Made by a program: the position numbers and the translations under genes. Shown here piece after piece: positions 51,801 through 58,165 of a DNA stretch of 64,000 bases (position 1 is its first letter; each line of letters starts with the position of its first letter). The DNA lies in NCBI RefSeq assembly GCF_015773195.1, contig NZ_JADWYK010000012.1:93959-157958 (forward strand). Reading direction: 5' to 3'. The stretch comes from Hymenobacter guriensis (GTDB lineage: Bacteria; Bacteroidota; Bacteroidia; Cytophagales; Hymenobacteraceae). The notes under the pieces were generated by a model that was not told the DNA's origin, ran no database searches, and was given only the letters and a program-made list of their open reading frames with translations.

Positions 51801-51908
51801 CATCAGCACGCTAGTGGCCAGCCTGTAGTGGTTGCTCAGGTAAGCCCCTACAAAGCACAGAGCGGCCAGCAACAGCAGAAACCAGGGAGAAAAGCGCGAG
51901 GACGACAA
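48897..51908 (-). CDS. Multi-pass sensor part of an amber-interrupted NtrY-like kinase
   Basis: A 1003-residue sensor half. It has an N-terminal transmembrane helix, a periplasmic region (about 35-200) and a block of roughly ten transmembrane helices (about 200-500). A second extracytoplasmic region of about 250 residues follows, then helices at about 725-790, another periplasmic loop (NRTQLTEAAANVASLTETDLNLYD), a final helix near 935-960 and a HAMP domain (ASRYLTAPLKLLTEKLKHTTLTGQNEMLTYESSDEIGLLVREYNTMLRKLEESK). The protein stops at the amber codon just where HisKA should begin. The start is a TTG at 51908. With the downstream part the gene would encode 1235 residues. The ligand is unknown. 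Confidence 0.75.
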   Translation of the reverse strand: MSSSRFSPWFLLLLAALCFVGAYLSNHYRLATSVLMRTEARQIQALVRQAERTAGEEADELAADIQRGEVSFERLLQGATYPTFVFRDLRLLYWSDHTMRPEMENAAQPFREKLVDMKFGRFLALRRQAGPYVILTYVPLEKNYGISNRYLREGATQALFRGLNLRVVPNDVSGRLPRLYSAKGAYLFSLESVQANPTTGKYVPAALLLLGIILYLAGWLLLARRLFAARRPLRGAAAVLLPLVALRAVLLYWGLPFSFIELPLFDPRVYAASAISPSLGDLILNALVMVVVAVYGLRLFRRYGVLRRIGQLQRDPARVALGTVAVLSFYGLLITLYQFYASTFTNSQLNLDITQSIQVSTFKLLLLLAIVLHTGGYLLALYLLTQCFVAILRPATKSVAVLMLAGSMLVFLPLGLLLSQPYITLLGLTLGFFLILRLTGLRPLAAVVPYQLYLLVFLMVALSAAIGGLALYMHFNRQLIQNKQKLASNLLVDNDLQGEFLLTERTREMANDPFIKARITGPFGNQDLVRQKIEKYYLRDYFDKYETSVRFFDGAGLPLGSSASEALPAVENRLLRNAVPTDQPRLFLLHDGATFSTRRYVTFVPVRAPSGARATIVLELALKKLTTYSLVPELLVDEKFFQPGLGPELSYAGFEQDRPVYSEGDFDYVNNLNHQALHDPRLYTTGLSLAGMHHLGVRGPQERVVVVTTPRYSFTSWLANFSFLFLLHTFFWLLCVVAYMVLRGKYPRMLRTNFSTKIQLFLNVGILIPLLVVSVATASQVTASYKRDLLRTYERRGKAVQDNLLKNTALLADSTNRTQLTEAAANVASLTETDLNLYDGQGQLLVSSQPLIFESGLLSPLMNPQALKALAERSQPRILLSERAGTLSFNALYLPLRAVTAAGTSVVGYVGIPFFDSEKELDTKLIELVDTILNIFTVMFISFLALTFLASRYLTAPLKLLTEKLKHTTLTGQNEMLTYESSDEIGLLVREYNTMLRKLEESK

Positions 51909-52078
51909 GGGCGGAGGAAGCTATTATGAGCTAAAAGCTATTAGGCTACTGGCCGTTAGCTTTCAGGCTTACGGCCGCGGCAATAGGCTCAGGTGGCGGC
52001 CAGCGCATGCCCGTCTGGGCACTGAGTGCTTGCAGTAAGCCACGCAGCCCAATCTGAACAGATGCGGGCACCAACAAA

Positions 52079-52100
52079 AATGCCGCCAAATGGCGGCATT
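52079..52100 (-). terminator. Terminator ending the respiratory assembly operon
   Basis: AATGCCGCCA and TGGCGGCATT form a perfect stem with a 2-base loop, followed on the minus strand by T5. It begins 3 bases beyond the DUF983 stop codon. Confidence 0.88.
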
Positions 52101-52102
52101 TC

Positions 52103-52504
52103 CTATTTGCGGGATGTCAGCGGGACCTTTGTCTGGTCGTAGTCGATGGAGCCAAACCAGTACAGCATCAGGGCCCGGGCGTAGCGAAACAGCAGCGGTG
52201 TGAGCAGTATCACCGCGAAAGCCACGCTGGTAATGTACACCCACACGGGCGGGTCGCCGGCCAGGTAGTAGAGCGTAAGGCCTACCAGCACCACAATGCC
52301 CACCGACAAGCCGTAGCTGATGTACATGGCCCCCCAGTAGAAACCTACTTCCGGCTCGTAGTGCTGCGTGCACACGGGGCAGGCCTCATACATAGCATCG
52401 AACCTACGCAGCTGGTAGGCCGGATACCGAAACAACGGCCCGGTGTGGCAGCGCGGGCACCGGAGCGCCAGAAGTGCCAGGGCAGTCGACGGATGGTGCG
52501 GCAT
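52103..52504 (-). CDS. DUF983 family membrane protein
   Basis: A 133-residue protein with a four-cysteine zinc-binding-like motif (LRCPRCHTGPLF and ACPVCTQHYEPE) and two C-terminal transmembrane helices (about 62-85 and 90-110). This is the DUF983 pattern, common beside cytochrome oxidase genes in Proteobacteria and Bacteroidota. It is the last gene of the long minus-strand cytochrome oxidase assembly unit and is followed by a terminator. A role in oxidase maturation is inferred from position only. Confidence 0.85.
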   Translation of the reverse strand: MPHHPSTALALLALRCPRCHTGPLFRYPAYQLRRFDAMYEACPVCTQHYEPEVGFYWGAMYISYGLSVGIVVLVGLTLYYLAGDPPVWVYITSVAFAVILLTPLLFRYARALMLYWFGSIDYDQTKVPLTSRK

Positions 52505-52508
52505 CAGA

Positions 52509-52766
52509 TTAGCGCTGAGCCAGCTTCTTCTTTTTGTTGTTCCGGTACCACCAGAAGCCCACCGTGCCGATCAGCAGGTACGGAATCGTCATCAGGTACA
52601 GAATGCCTTTGTTGAGGCCGGAGGTGTCGTAGCCGTCCTTATCGGAGCGGGAGGCTTCTACCTGCGTTTTGCACATGGTGCACTGAGCCTGCGCGGCCGT
52701 TGGGGCCACGCTCCGCAGGGTGGTGAACAATAGCAGCCACAGGGTAAAAACAACTAGCTTTTTCAT
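52509..52766 (-). CDS. Small exported membrane protein with a CxxC motif
   Basis: An 85-residue protein with a signal peptide ending AQA, the motif QCTMCKTQVEAS directly after it, a transmembrane helix at about 55-75 (IPYLLIGTVGFWWY) and a basic KKKK tail. It is conserved between DUF983 and DUF420 genes in Cytophagales oxidase clusters (by recollection), with no known role. The CxxC pair at the mature N-terminus could bind copper or heme or act in thiol exchange during oxidase assembly (inference). ATG at 52766 is chosen because the signal peptide starts there. Confidence 0.7.
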   Translation of the reverse strand: MKKLVVFTLWLLLFTTLRSVAPTAAQAQCTMCKTQVEASRSDKDGYDTSGLNKGILYLMTIPYLLIGTVGFWWYRNNKKKKLAQR

Positions 52767-52884
52767 CTTCTTAGCCAACACCCGCTGCCGGGGAAAGTTT
52801 CCTGTTTTCAATAAGTAAGAGTTTAACGCTTCAGCTACTGGCTACGAAAAACTATCAACACGCAACTGACAACAGGCAACGCTC

Positions 52885-53439
52885 CTACTGGTAATAGGGC
52901 GAAATCATCAGGTATACGATGACGCCCGTCACCGATACGTACAGCCAGACAGGAAACGTCCAGCGGGCAATGCGGCGGTGCTTCTGAAACTGCTCCGTGA
53001 GGGCGAAATACAGGGTAAACAGCACGAGCCCCACCGTCACGGCCGCCAGCACAATGTGGGTGAGCAGGATAAAGTAATACACTCCACGAATCAACCCCTC
53101 ACCGCCAAACTTAGTGGATGGTACCTGCGAGTGGTAGGCCACGTACGACACCAGAAACAACGAGCCCAGCAGAAAGGCCAAACCCATCATCAGCCGGTGA
53201 CGGGCTACCTCCTTACGCCGAATGAAGTAGTAACCGGCCACGAGGAACAGCGCTGTAAGTGAGTTAAGCCAGGCGTTTACCTCTGGAAGCGCCTTTACGT
53301 TCAGTCCCGAAACCTGAAAGGCGCCGGGAAAGAAGTAGAGCACGGCCACGGCCAGCGGAATAATGCCCGCCAGCGCCCCCAGAAGGATTTTATACTTGGT
53401 GAAGTTGCCGGGATTAACGGCCGGGTTGTTCGAGGTCAT
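52885..53439 (-). CDS. DUF420/CtaM-like cytochrome oxidase assembly membrane protein
   Basis: A 184-residue protein with five transmembrane helices (about 18-38, 52-70, 82-102, 118-142 and 160-178). Conserved histidines occur in RHRLMMGLA, VAYHSQVPS, LLTHIVLAA and KHRRIARWTFPVWLYVSVTGVIVYLMISPYY, the DUF420 pattern. Relatives called CtaM are needed for active aa3 oxidase in Staphylococcus aureus. It overlaps the 3' end of the SCO gene by 26 bases, so the two are translationally coupled. Confidence 0.88.
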   Translation of the reverse strand: MTSNNPAVNPGNFTKYKILLGALAGIIPLAVAVLYFFPGAFQVSGLNVKALPEVNAWLNSLTALFLVAGYYFIRRKEVARHRLMMGLAFLLGSLFLVSYVAYHSQVPSTKFGGEGLIRGVYYFILLTHIVLAAVTVGLVLFTLYFALTEQFQKHRRIARWTFPVWLYVSVTGVIVYLMISPYYQ

Positions 53440-54088
53440 ACGAGTAAAGCATTACGCCAATTTCGGTGATGAGCCGCTCAATTTCCTTGGCGCTGGTGCC
53501 ATCGTAGCGGCCCCGCAGATGGCCGGCACGGTCTACCAGCAACAGTTGCTGGCTGTGCTCCAGCCCCGGCGGCACGCCCTGAGGCGGTGGCAAGCGAAAC
53601 TCATCCGTAGCTAACCGGTACAGCGCACTTTTGTCACCGGTCAGAAAAAGCCACTTCCCCGCAATGGCGCCGTACTGCTCGGCGTAGCGCTCCAGCTCAG
53701 CCGGCGTATCATGGGCAGGATCGAGGGTGAAGGAAACCAGGCGCAGGCGCGGCTCGCGGCGAAACTTCTCCTGTACGCGCTGCAGCTGGCTGCTCACCTG
53801 CGGACAGGCGCCGGGGCAGGTGGTGTAAAAGAAATTGGCCACGTACAGACCATCGGCCAGATCCCGGCCGGAAATGGCGCGGCCCGACTGCGACTGCACC
53901 GGCGGCAGTTGGATCCGGTGAAAAACAGTATCGCGCTGCCACTTCCCCCCTACCTGCGTCGAGTCGACGCGGTCGGGCAGGTAAGTTGGCAGCGCGTAAC
54001 GGTTGGTTCCGAACGTTTTCAGAAACAGAAACGCCAGCACCGGCACCAGCAGCATCAGGCCCAACAAGAGCGTTTGTTTGGGCCGCAT
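53414..54088 (-). CDS. SCO1/SenC copper chaperone
   Basis: Membrane-anchored thioredoxin-fold protein that delivers copper to the CuA site of cytochrome oxidase subunit II or keeps its cysteines reduced. The 224-residue product has an N-terminal transmembrane anchor (6-24), the copper-binding motif CPGAC with Cys91 and Cys95 in NFFYTTCPGACPQVS, the conserved DPAHDTP, and the third ligand His178 in LEHSQQLLL. All three ligands are present. The gene follows the subunit IV gene by 4 bases. Confidence 0.94.
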   Translation of the reverse strand: MRPKQTLLLGLMLLVPVLAFLFLKTFGTNRYALPTYLPDRVDSTQVGGKWQRDTVFHRIQLPPVQSQSGRAISGRDLADGLYVANFFYTTCPGACPQVSSQLQRVQEKFRREPRLRLVSFTLDPAHDTPAELERYAEQYGAIAGKWLFLTGDKSALYRLATDEFRLPPPQGVPPGLEHSQQLLLVDRAGHLRGRYDGTSAKEIERLITEIGVMLYSYDLEQPGR

Positions 54089-54092
54089 GCGG

Positions 54093-54428
54093 TTAGCGGT
54101 TGAAAACGGCCTCGTTGATGTACGAGCCTTCCGTAATCAAAGCCACCAGCAGCCACACGAGCAGGGCCATGGGCACCAGAATCGTCCAGATCAGGCCTTT
54201 GGTTTCATGCTTAAGGTGCATGAACTCCGCCACGATGAAGAACGCCTTGAAGATCGTGAGGATGATAAAGATGGAATTGCGGAGCGTGCCAGCGTTCATG
54301 AAGAACACAAACACGAATTCCAGGGCCGTGATGCCGACCAGAACGAAGAACGTTTTCCAGATCCAGCCGGTGTTTGGCTTGGCAATTTCGGCAGGATTCT
54401 GCGGGTCGAGGCCTACGTGATGAGCCAT
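54093..54428 (-). CDS. Cytochrome c oxidase subunit IV
   Basis: A 111-residue prokaryotic subunit IV with three transmembrane helices (about 25-45, 50-70 and 80-102) and the HLKHETKGLIWTILVP segment typical of the caa3-type COX4 family. It helps stabilise the oxidase at the inner membrane. It lies between the subunit III genes and sco. The upstream gap to subunit III holds the GAATTAA tandem repeat. Confidence 0.88.
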   Translation of the reverse strand: MAHHVGLDPQNPAEIAKPNTGWIWKTFFVLVGITALEFVFVFFMNAGTLRNSIFIILTIFKAFFIVAEFMHLKHETKGLIWTILVPMALLVWLLVALITEGSYINEAVFNR

Positions 54429-54435
54429 TGGTCGA

Positions 54436-54539
54436 GAATTAAGAATTAAGAATTAAGAATTAAGAATTGATGATCAGAAACTAAGACGCAACCGGATAGA
54501 CCGGCAATTCTTAATTCCTATTCATACTTCTTAATTGCC
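54436..54539. repeat. GAATTAA heptamer tandem repeat and inverted partner
   Basis: Four perfect GAATTAA units (54436-54463) are followed by GAATTGA. Forty bases on, CAATTCTTAATTCC and CTTCTTAATTGCC (54505-54539) are degenerate inverted copies. It fills the gap between subunits III and IV in a respiratory operon, starting 7 bases before the subunit IV start codon and ending 2 bases before the subunit III stop codon. Confidence 0.9.
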
Positions 54540-54541
54540 TG

Positions 54542-55312
54542 CTAAACGAGGTAGAAGAAGGTGAAGACGAATACCCACACCAGATCTACAAAGTGCCAGT
54601 AGAGGCCAATCTTTTCCACCATCTCGTAGTGGCCGCGCTTCTCGAAAGTGCCGTTGGTGGTAGCAATGAAGATCCACACCAGGAAGCAGACGCCCGAGAA
54701 TACGTGCATACCGTGGAAACCGGTAATAAAGAAAAACAGGTCGGCGAACAGCACCGGGCCGTACTGGTTCATGGTCAGGTTGGCGCCGTGGAAGATAGTG
54801 CCATCCGCCATACGCGTGCCTTCGTCGGTGCCCGTGATAAAGTGAGTCCACTCCCAGGCCTGCGAGGCCAGGAAGGTAGCACCGAACAGAATCGTCCACA
54901 GCAGCCACTTCTGCACATCCTTCTTGTCCATGCGGTGGCCGGCTTCTACGGCAAGTACCATCGTCACCGATGAGAAGATGAGAATCATCGTCATCAAAGC
55001 CACGAAAGCCAGCGGTAAGTCCATACCGTGCAAACCGGGAAAGGAGTTGAACACCTTGTCGGGCACGGGCCAGTAGGCCGAGGAAAACTCAAACGCTTTG
55101 CCGGAGGCCGCATCAAACGCCGCGTGGCGGTGACGGATCAGGCCGTAGGTGGTGAGGAAGGCGGCGAAGGTGAAGGCGTCCGACAACAGGAAGAACCACA
55201 TCATCAGCTTGCCGTAGCTCGCCTTGAAAGGTTCATTGCCGCCGTCCCAAGGTCCGCTGCGGGGCGTGTCGAGAGTGGCAGCGTGCTGCGTTGCCGCTTG
55301 TGAAATGGCCAT
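54542..55312 (-). CDS. Cytochrome c oxidase subunit III (first copy)
   Basis: A 256-residue heme-copper oxidase subunit III with about five to six transmembrane helices. Features are the charged FKASYGKLMMWFFLLSDAFTFAAFLTTYGLIRH start, WEWTHFITGTDEG and FITGFHGMHVFSGV, and an end in WHFVDLVWVFVFTFFYLV, all hallmarks of the CoxC family. It supports proton uptake stability of subunit I. A second, shorter subunit III gene lies directly upstream, so the oxidase may use both as a split or paired subunit. Confidence 0.92.
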   Translation of the reverse strand: MAISQAATQHAATLDTPRSGPWDGGNEPFKASYGKLMMWFFLLSDAFTFAAFLTTYGLIRHRHAAFDAASGKAFEFSSAYWPVPDKVFNSFPGLHGMDLPLAFVALMTMILIFSSVTMVLAVEAGHRMDKKDVQKWLLWTILFGATFLASQAWEWTHFITGTDEGTRMADGTIFHGANLTMNQYGPVLFADLFFFITGFHGMHVFSGVCFLVWIFIATTNGTFEKRGHYEMVEKIGLYWHFVDLVWVFVFTFFYLV

Positions 55313-55337
55313 AGTGCAGGTAAAGAAGGTCGAAAAA

Positions 55338-55925
55338 CTAGTGGTTCAAAAGTAGGAACAAATACAGGTACAACCAAAGCCCCCCGAGGAAGTGCCAGTA
55401 GATTGTGACGTTGCCAATGGACAGCATCTGGCGCGAATGCACCTGATAGTTAAAGCTTTTGCGCAACACTTTCAGCAGAAAAATCAGCCCCGTAACCAGG
55501 TGAAAAGCGTGCACACCCATCAGCACGTACAGAAACGAACCCGATGGATTAGCATCAACGCCGCCAAAGTGAATCTTGTTACGCACCAGCTCGGCCCACA
55601 CCTGCCACTGCCCTACCAGGAAAGCCGCGCCCAGCAGCAGCGTCAGCCCCAGGCCAAGCTTCACCTGGTTGAGTTCATCCTTGCGGGCAGCAAAGTAGGC
55701 CCACTGTACCGTGGCACTGCTCAGCAGAATCAGCACAGTATTGATGAGCATGCTGGCGGGCAGCTCAAACTCCAGCCAGTTGCCTTCTTCCCGGCGCACA
55801 ATGTAGGCGCTGGTGTAAGCGGCAAAAATCATGAAGATGCTGATAATCATCAGCCACAGAACCAACCGGGCCGGGTGCAGACCGGTTCCGGGCTCTTTGT
55901 TGGTCAGGGTTTCGGCAGGATGCAT
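55338..55925 (-). CDS. Cytochrome c oxidase subunit III-like protein (second copy)
   Basis: A 195-residue paralogue with five transmembrane helices: LHPARLVLWLMIISIFMIFAAYTSAYIVRR, LINTVLILLSSATVQWAY, LGLTLLLGAAFLVGQWQVW, SFLYVLMGVHAFHLVTGLIFL and IYWHFLGGLWLYLYLFLLL. It has the family's conserved H and W pattern (GVHAFHLVTG, YWHFLGGLW). Paired subunit III genes are common in Bacteroidota oxidase clusters. It is 25 bases from the first copy and follows ctaB in the same direction. Confidence 0.9.
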   Translation of the reverse strand: MHPAETLTNKEPGTGLHPARLVLWLMIISIFMIFAAYTSAYIVRREEGNWLEFELPASMLINTVLILLSSATVQWAYFAARKDELNQVKLGLGLTLLLGAAFLVGQWQVWAELVRNKIHFGGVDANPSGSFLYVLMGVHAFHLVTGLIFLLKVLRKSFNYQVHSRQMLSIGNVTIYWHFLGGLWLYLYLFLLLNH

Positions 55926-56025
55926 AGGATTGACTTTTGAGGGTTGATTTGATGCCTTGCTCTAGGCTTGTCGTTTCAGATAACAACAAGTAACCACTCA
56001 GCAATTCAGCTATTCACCCAGTTAA

Positions 56026-56877
56026 TTACACTTTGTCGAGCACAAGGGCAATCTGCACGATGGGCAGATACAGGAAGGAGCCAAACATGATGCGCATAGC
56101 CGCTTTTTTGGTGCAGGTGCGCATGAGGTAGAAGGTTTGCATCAGGAACAGCACCCCGCAGACGGCGGCTACCATAGCGTACGTGGTGCCTGTCATGCCG
56201 AAGTACAGCGGCAGCAGGCTCAGCGGAATGAGCACCAGCGTATAAGTCATGATCTGGATGGCCGTGCGCATGTCTTTGCCCCCGGGCGTGGGCAGCATCT
56301 TGAAGCCGGCCTTTTTGTAGTCGTCGTCGAGCACCCAGGCTATAGCCCAGAAGTGCGGAAACTGCCACATAAACTGGATACCGAACAGCACCCAGCCCTC
56401 TACTCCTAAAAATCCGGTAGCGGCCACCCAGCCAATAAGCGGAGGCATCCCGCCCGGAATAGCGCCCACGGCCACGCAAATGGGCGAAATGGTCTTGAGC
56501 GGGGTGTAGATGAAGCCGTACAGAATCAGGGAAATCAACGACAGAGCCGCCGCCAGCGGGTTGAAAAAGTAAGCCAGCAGCCCCAGCCCCAATCCGCCCA
56601 GCAGCAGCACAAATGCCCACGCCTCGGCGCTGGACAGTATCCCCAGCGGCAACGGGCGCTGGGCCGTGCGTTTCATCAGCTTGTCGAGGTCCTTCTCGAA
56701 AATCTGGTTGATGGTATTGGCAGCGCCCGTCACGGCCAGGCCGCCTAGCATCACCAGCAGTGCTCGGCTCCAGTCCAGCTCCTTGGCGCCCAACAGGTAA
56801 CCGACGGCGCTGGAAAACGCTACCGTCAGCGACAACCGAAACTTAAGGAGCTGAAAATACGCCCGGGCTTTACTCAT
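56026..56877 (-). CDS. ctaB: Protoheme IX farnesyltransferase (heme O synthase)
   Basis: Integral membrane UbiA-type prenyltransferase that adds a farnesyl group to heme B to make heme O. The 283-residue protein has about eight to nine transmembrane helices and the prenyl-diphosphate-binding motif NTINQIFEKDLDKLMKRTAQRPLP (N-D-D pattern), plus a second acidic motif in LDDDYKKAGFKMLP. ATG at 56877 (MSKARAYFQLLKFRLS) is preferred; an upstream in-frame start adds five residues. A TAACTTTG box lies 49 bases upstream. ctaA follows the same strand upstream, so heme O and heme A synthesis are linked. Confidence 0.94.
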   Translation of the reverse strand: MSKARAYFQLLKFRLSLTVAFSSAVGYLLGAKELDWSRALLVMLGGLAVTGAANTINQIFEKDLDKLMKRTAQRPLPLGILSSAEAWAFVLLLGGLGLGLLAYFFNPLAAALSLISLILYGFIYTPLKTISPICVAVGAIPGGMPPLIGWVAATGFLGVEGWVLFGIQFMWQFPHFWAIAWVLDDDYKKAGFKMLPTPGGKDMRTAIQIMTYTLVLIPLSLLPLYFGMTGTTYAMVAAVCGVLFLMQTFYLMRTCTKKAAMRIMFGSFLYLPIVQIALVLDKV

Positions 56878-56926
56878 GCGAGAGGATAACAACGCGTCGG
56901 GGGCAAATGCTTCCCGAACGGGGCCG

Positions 56927-56934
56927 CAAAGTTA
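56927..56934 (-). promoter_or_regulatory. ctaB: Possible -7 element for ctaB
   Basis: The minus strand reads TAACTTTG, matching TAnnTTTG, about 50 bases before the ctaB start codon and overlapping the last codons and stop region of ctaA (stop at 56932). Confidence 0.35.
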
Positions 56935-58008
56935 CGCAACAACGCCCGGACTAGCTTCTTGCCGTTGCAACTTAGTAGCCCGATGGTAAGCCAGCACCAC
57001 CAGGAACTGCAGCCCAAACAGCACCGTAGCCAGCGTAAGGTGCACCGGCTGCACGGCGGCGGGCAGTGCCCAGTAAGCCAGGGTAATTCCTGCCACGATT
57101 TCCAGCCCCACTGCGGCCACTACTGCCACCACCAGCGGCCGCAGCCTGCCCGTCGAGCTCACGTACAGCCGATACGCCAGGTACAGGTTGAGCACCAGCA
57201 GCACGGCCGAGAACGTGCGATGAACCCGGAACGTGAGGCCCAACTGCTCTATCCACTCGGCGCGGCCAAGATACTGCGCGGCGGCCGCCACCATGTCCAC
57301 TTCCTCACGCACCTGCGTGCCCAGCACAATCTGCCCAAACGTGGCCAGAGCCGCCAGCCACAAGCCCCAACCCAGGCCCGCCACCGTGGTTGCTGGTATG
57401 CCCTCCCGCCGCAGCTGCGACCGGTCCACGGCATACAGCAGCATAGCCACAATCACCAGCGCCAGCCCCATGTGTATCGTCACCATGATAGGCAGCAGAT
57501 TGGTAGATACCACCAACGACCCCAGCCAGCCTTGAAAGCCCGTGAGCACGAAGCTGCCGAAAGCCAGCCAGAATACGGCCCGGTCGCGGCGCCAGTAGGG
57601 CAGCGCCAGCAGTACCGTCACGAAGATGAACACCCCAATCAGCGCCCCCAGCAAGCGGTTCACGTACTCAATCCAGGTTTTGGTGGGGTTGAAGTCGGTT
57701 TCGATGTACTGGGTGGGGTGCGCAAAGATGTCACCGGCTACCTGCTCGAAGCCCAACCGCTCCAGCGTGCGGGCCAGCTTCTGGTTTTTAGCCACCCGCT
57801 GGGCTGTATACACTTCTTTGTAGTTGGCGGGCAGCTGGCTTATGTGAGTGGGCGGCACCCAGGAGCCAAAGCATTTGGGCCAGTCGGGACAGCCCATGCC
57901 GGAGCCGGTGCTGCGCACAACGCCGCCTACCAGAATCAAGAGGTACACGCTTACCACTGTCAGAATACCGAAAAACCGGAAGCGGCGCACAAAAGCAGGA
58001 GTTTGCAT
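56932..58008 (-). CDS. ctaA: Heme A synthase (COX15 family)
   Basis: Oxidises the methyl group of heme O to a formyl group, giving heme A for the oxidase. The 358-residue protein has eight transmembrane helices and the family's duplicated histidine pattern; visible are GGVVRSTGSGMGCPDWPKCFG with the conserved Cys-Pro-Asp-Trp-Pro, YVNRLLGALIG, IHMGLALVIV, HRTFSAVLLVLN and VHLTLATVLFG. ATG at 58008 (MQTPAFVRRFRF) is used. Separated from ctaD by a terminator at 58112-58144, so it probably has its own promoter; a TCATTTTG box near 58099 is a weak candidate. Confidence 0.94.
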   Translation of the reverse strand: MQTPAFVRRFRFFGILTVVSVYLLILVGGVVRSTGSGMGCPDWPKCFGSWVPPTHISQLPANYKEVYTAQRVAKNQKLARTLERLGFEQVAGDIFAHPTQYIETDFNPTKTWIEYVNRLLGALIGVFIFVTVLLALPYWRRDRAVFWLAFGSFVLTGFQGWLGSLVVSTNLLPIMVTIHMGLALVIVAMLLYAVDRSQLRREGIPATTVAGLGWGLWLAALATFGQIVLGTQVREEVDMVAAAAQYLGRAEWIEQLGLTFRVHRTFSAVLLVLNLYLAYRLYVSSTGRLRPLVVAVVAAVGLEIVAGITLAYWALPAAVQPVHLTLATVLFGLQFLVVLAYHRATKLQRQEASPGVVA

Positions 58009-58111
58009 AGAAGCTGGGAGCATGCACGGTTGGTGCCCTTATCGTATAGAAACAAGGCTTGTTTCCGGGAGTTTGCACATGTCTGAGCAGGTGCTACAAA
58101 ATGACGGAAAG

Positions 58112-58144
58112 AAAACGGGCCGCCGTAGATACAGCGGCCCGTTT
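58112..58144 (-). terminator. Intrinsic terminator after ctaD
   Basis: AAACGGGCCGC and GCGGCCCGTTT form an 11-bp perfect stem, with a T-rich stretch on the minus strand, about 22 bases beyond the ctaD stop codon. Confidence 0.88.
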
Positions 58145-58165
58145 CGGGTTAGTAGAAGCCAGCGG

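Noticed and set aside
54436..54539. CRISPR array
   Set aside because: Repeat units are 7 bp without unique spacers, and no cas genes occur in the window.
54542..55925. Second subunit III gene as a pseudogene
   Set aside because: The 195-residue copy has intact helices and family residues; paired subunit III genes are usual in this type of cluster.
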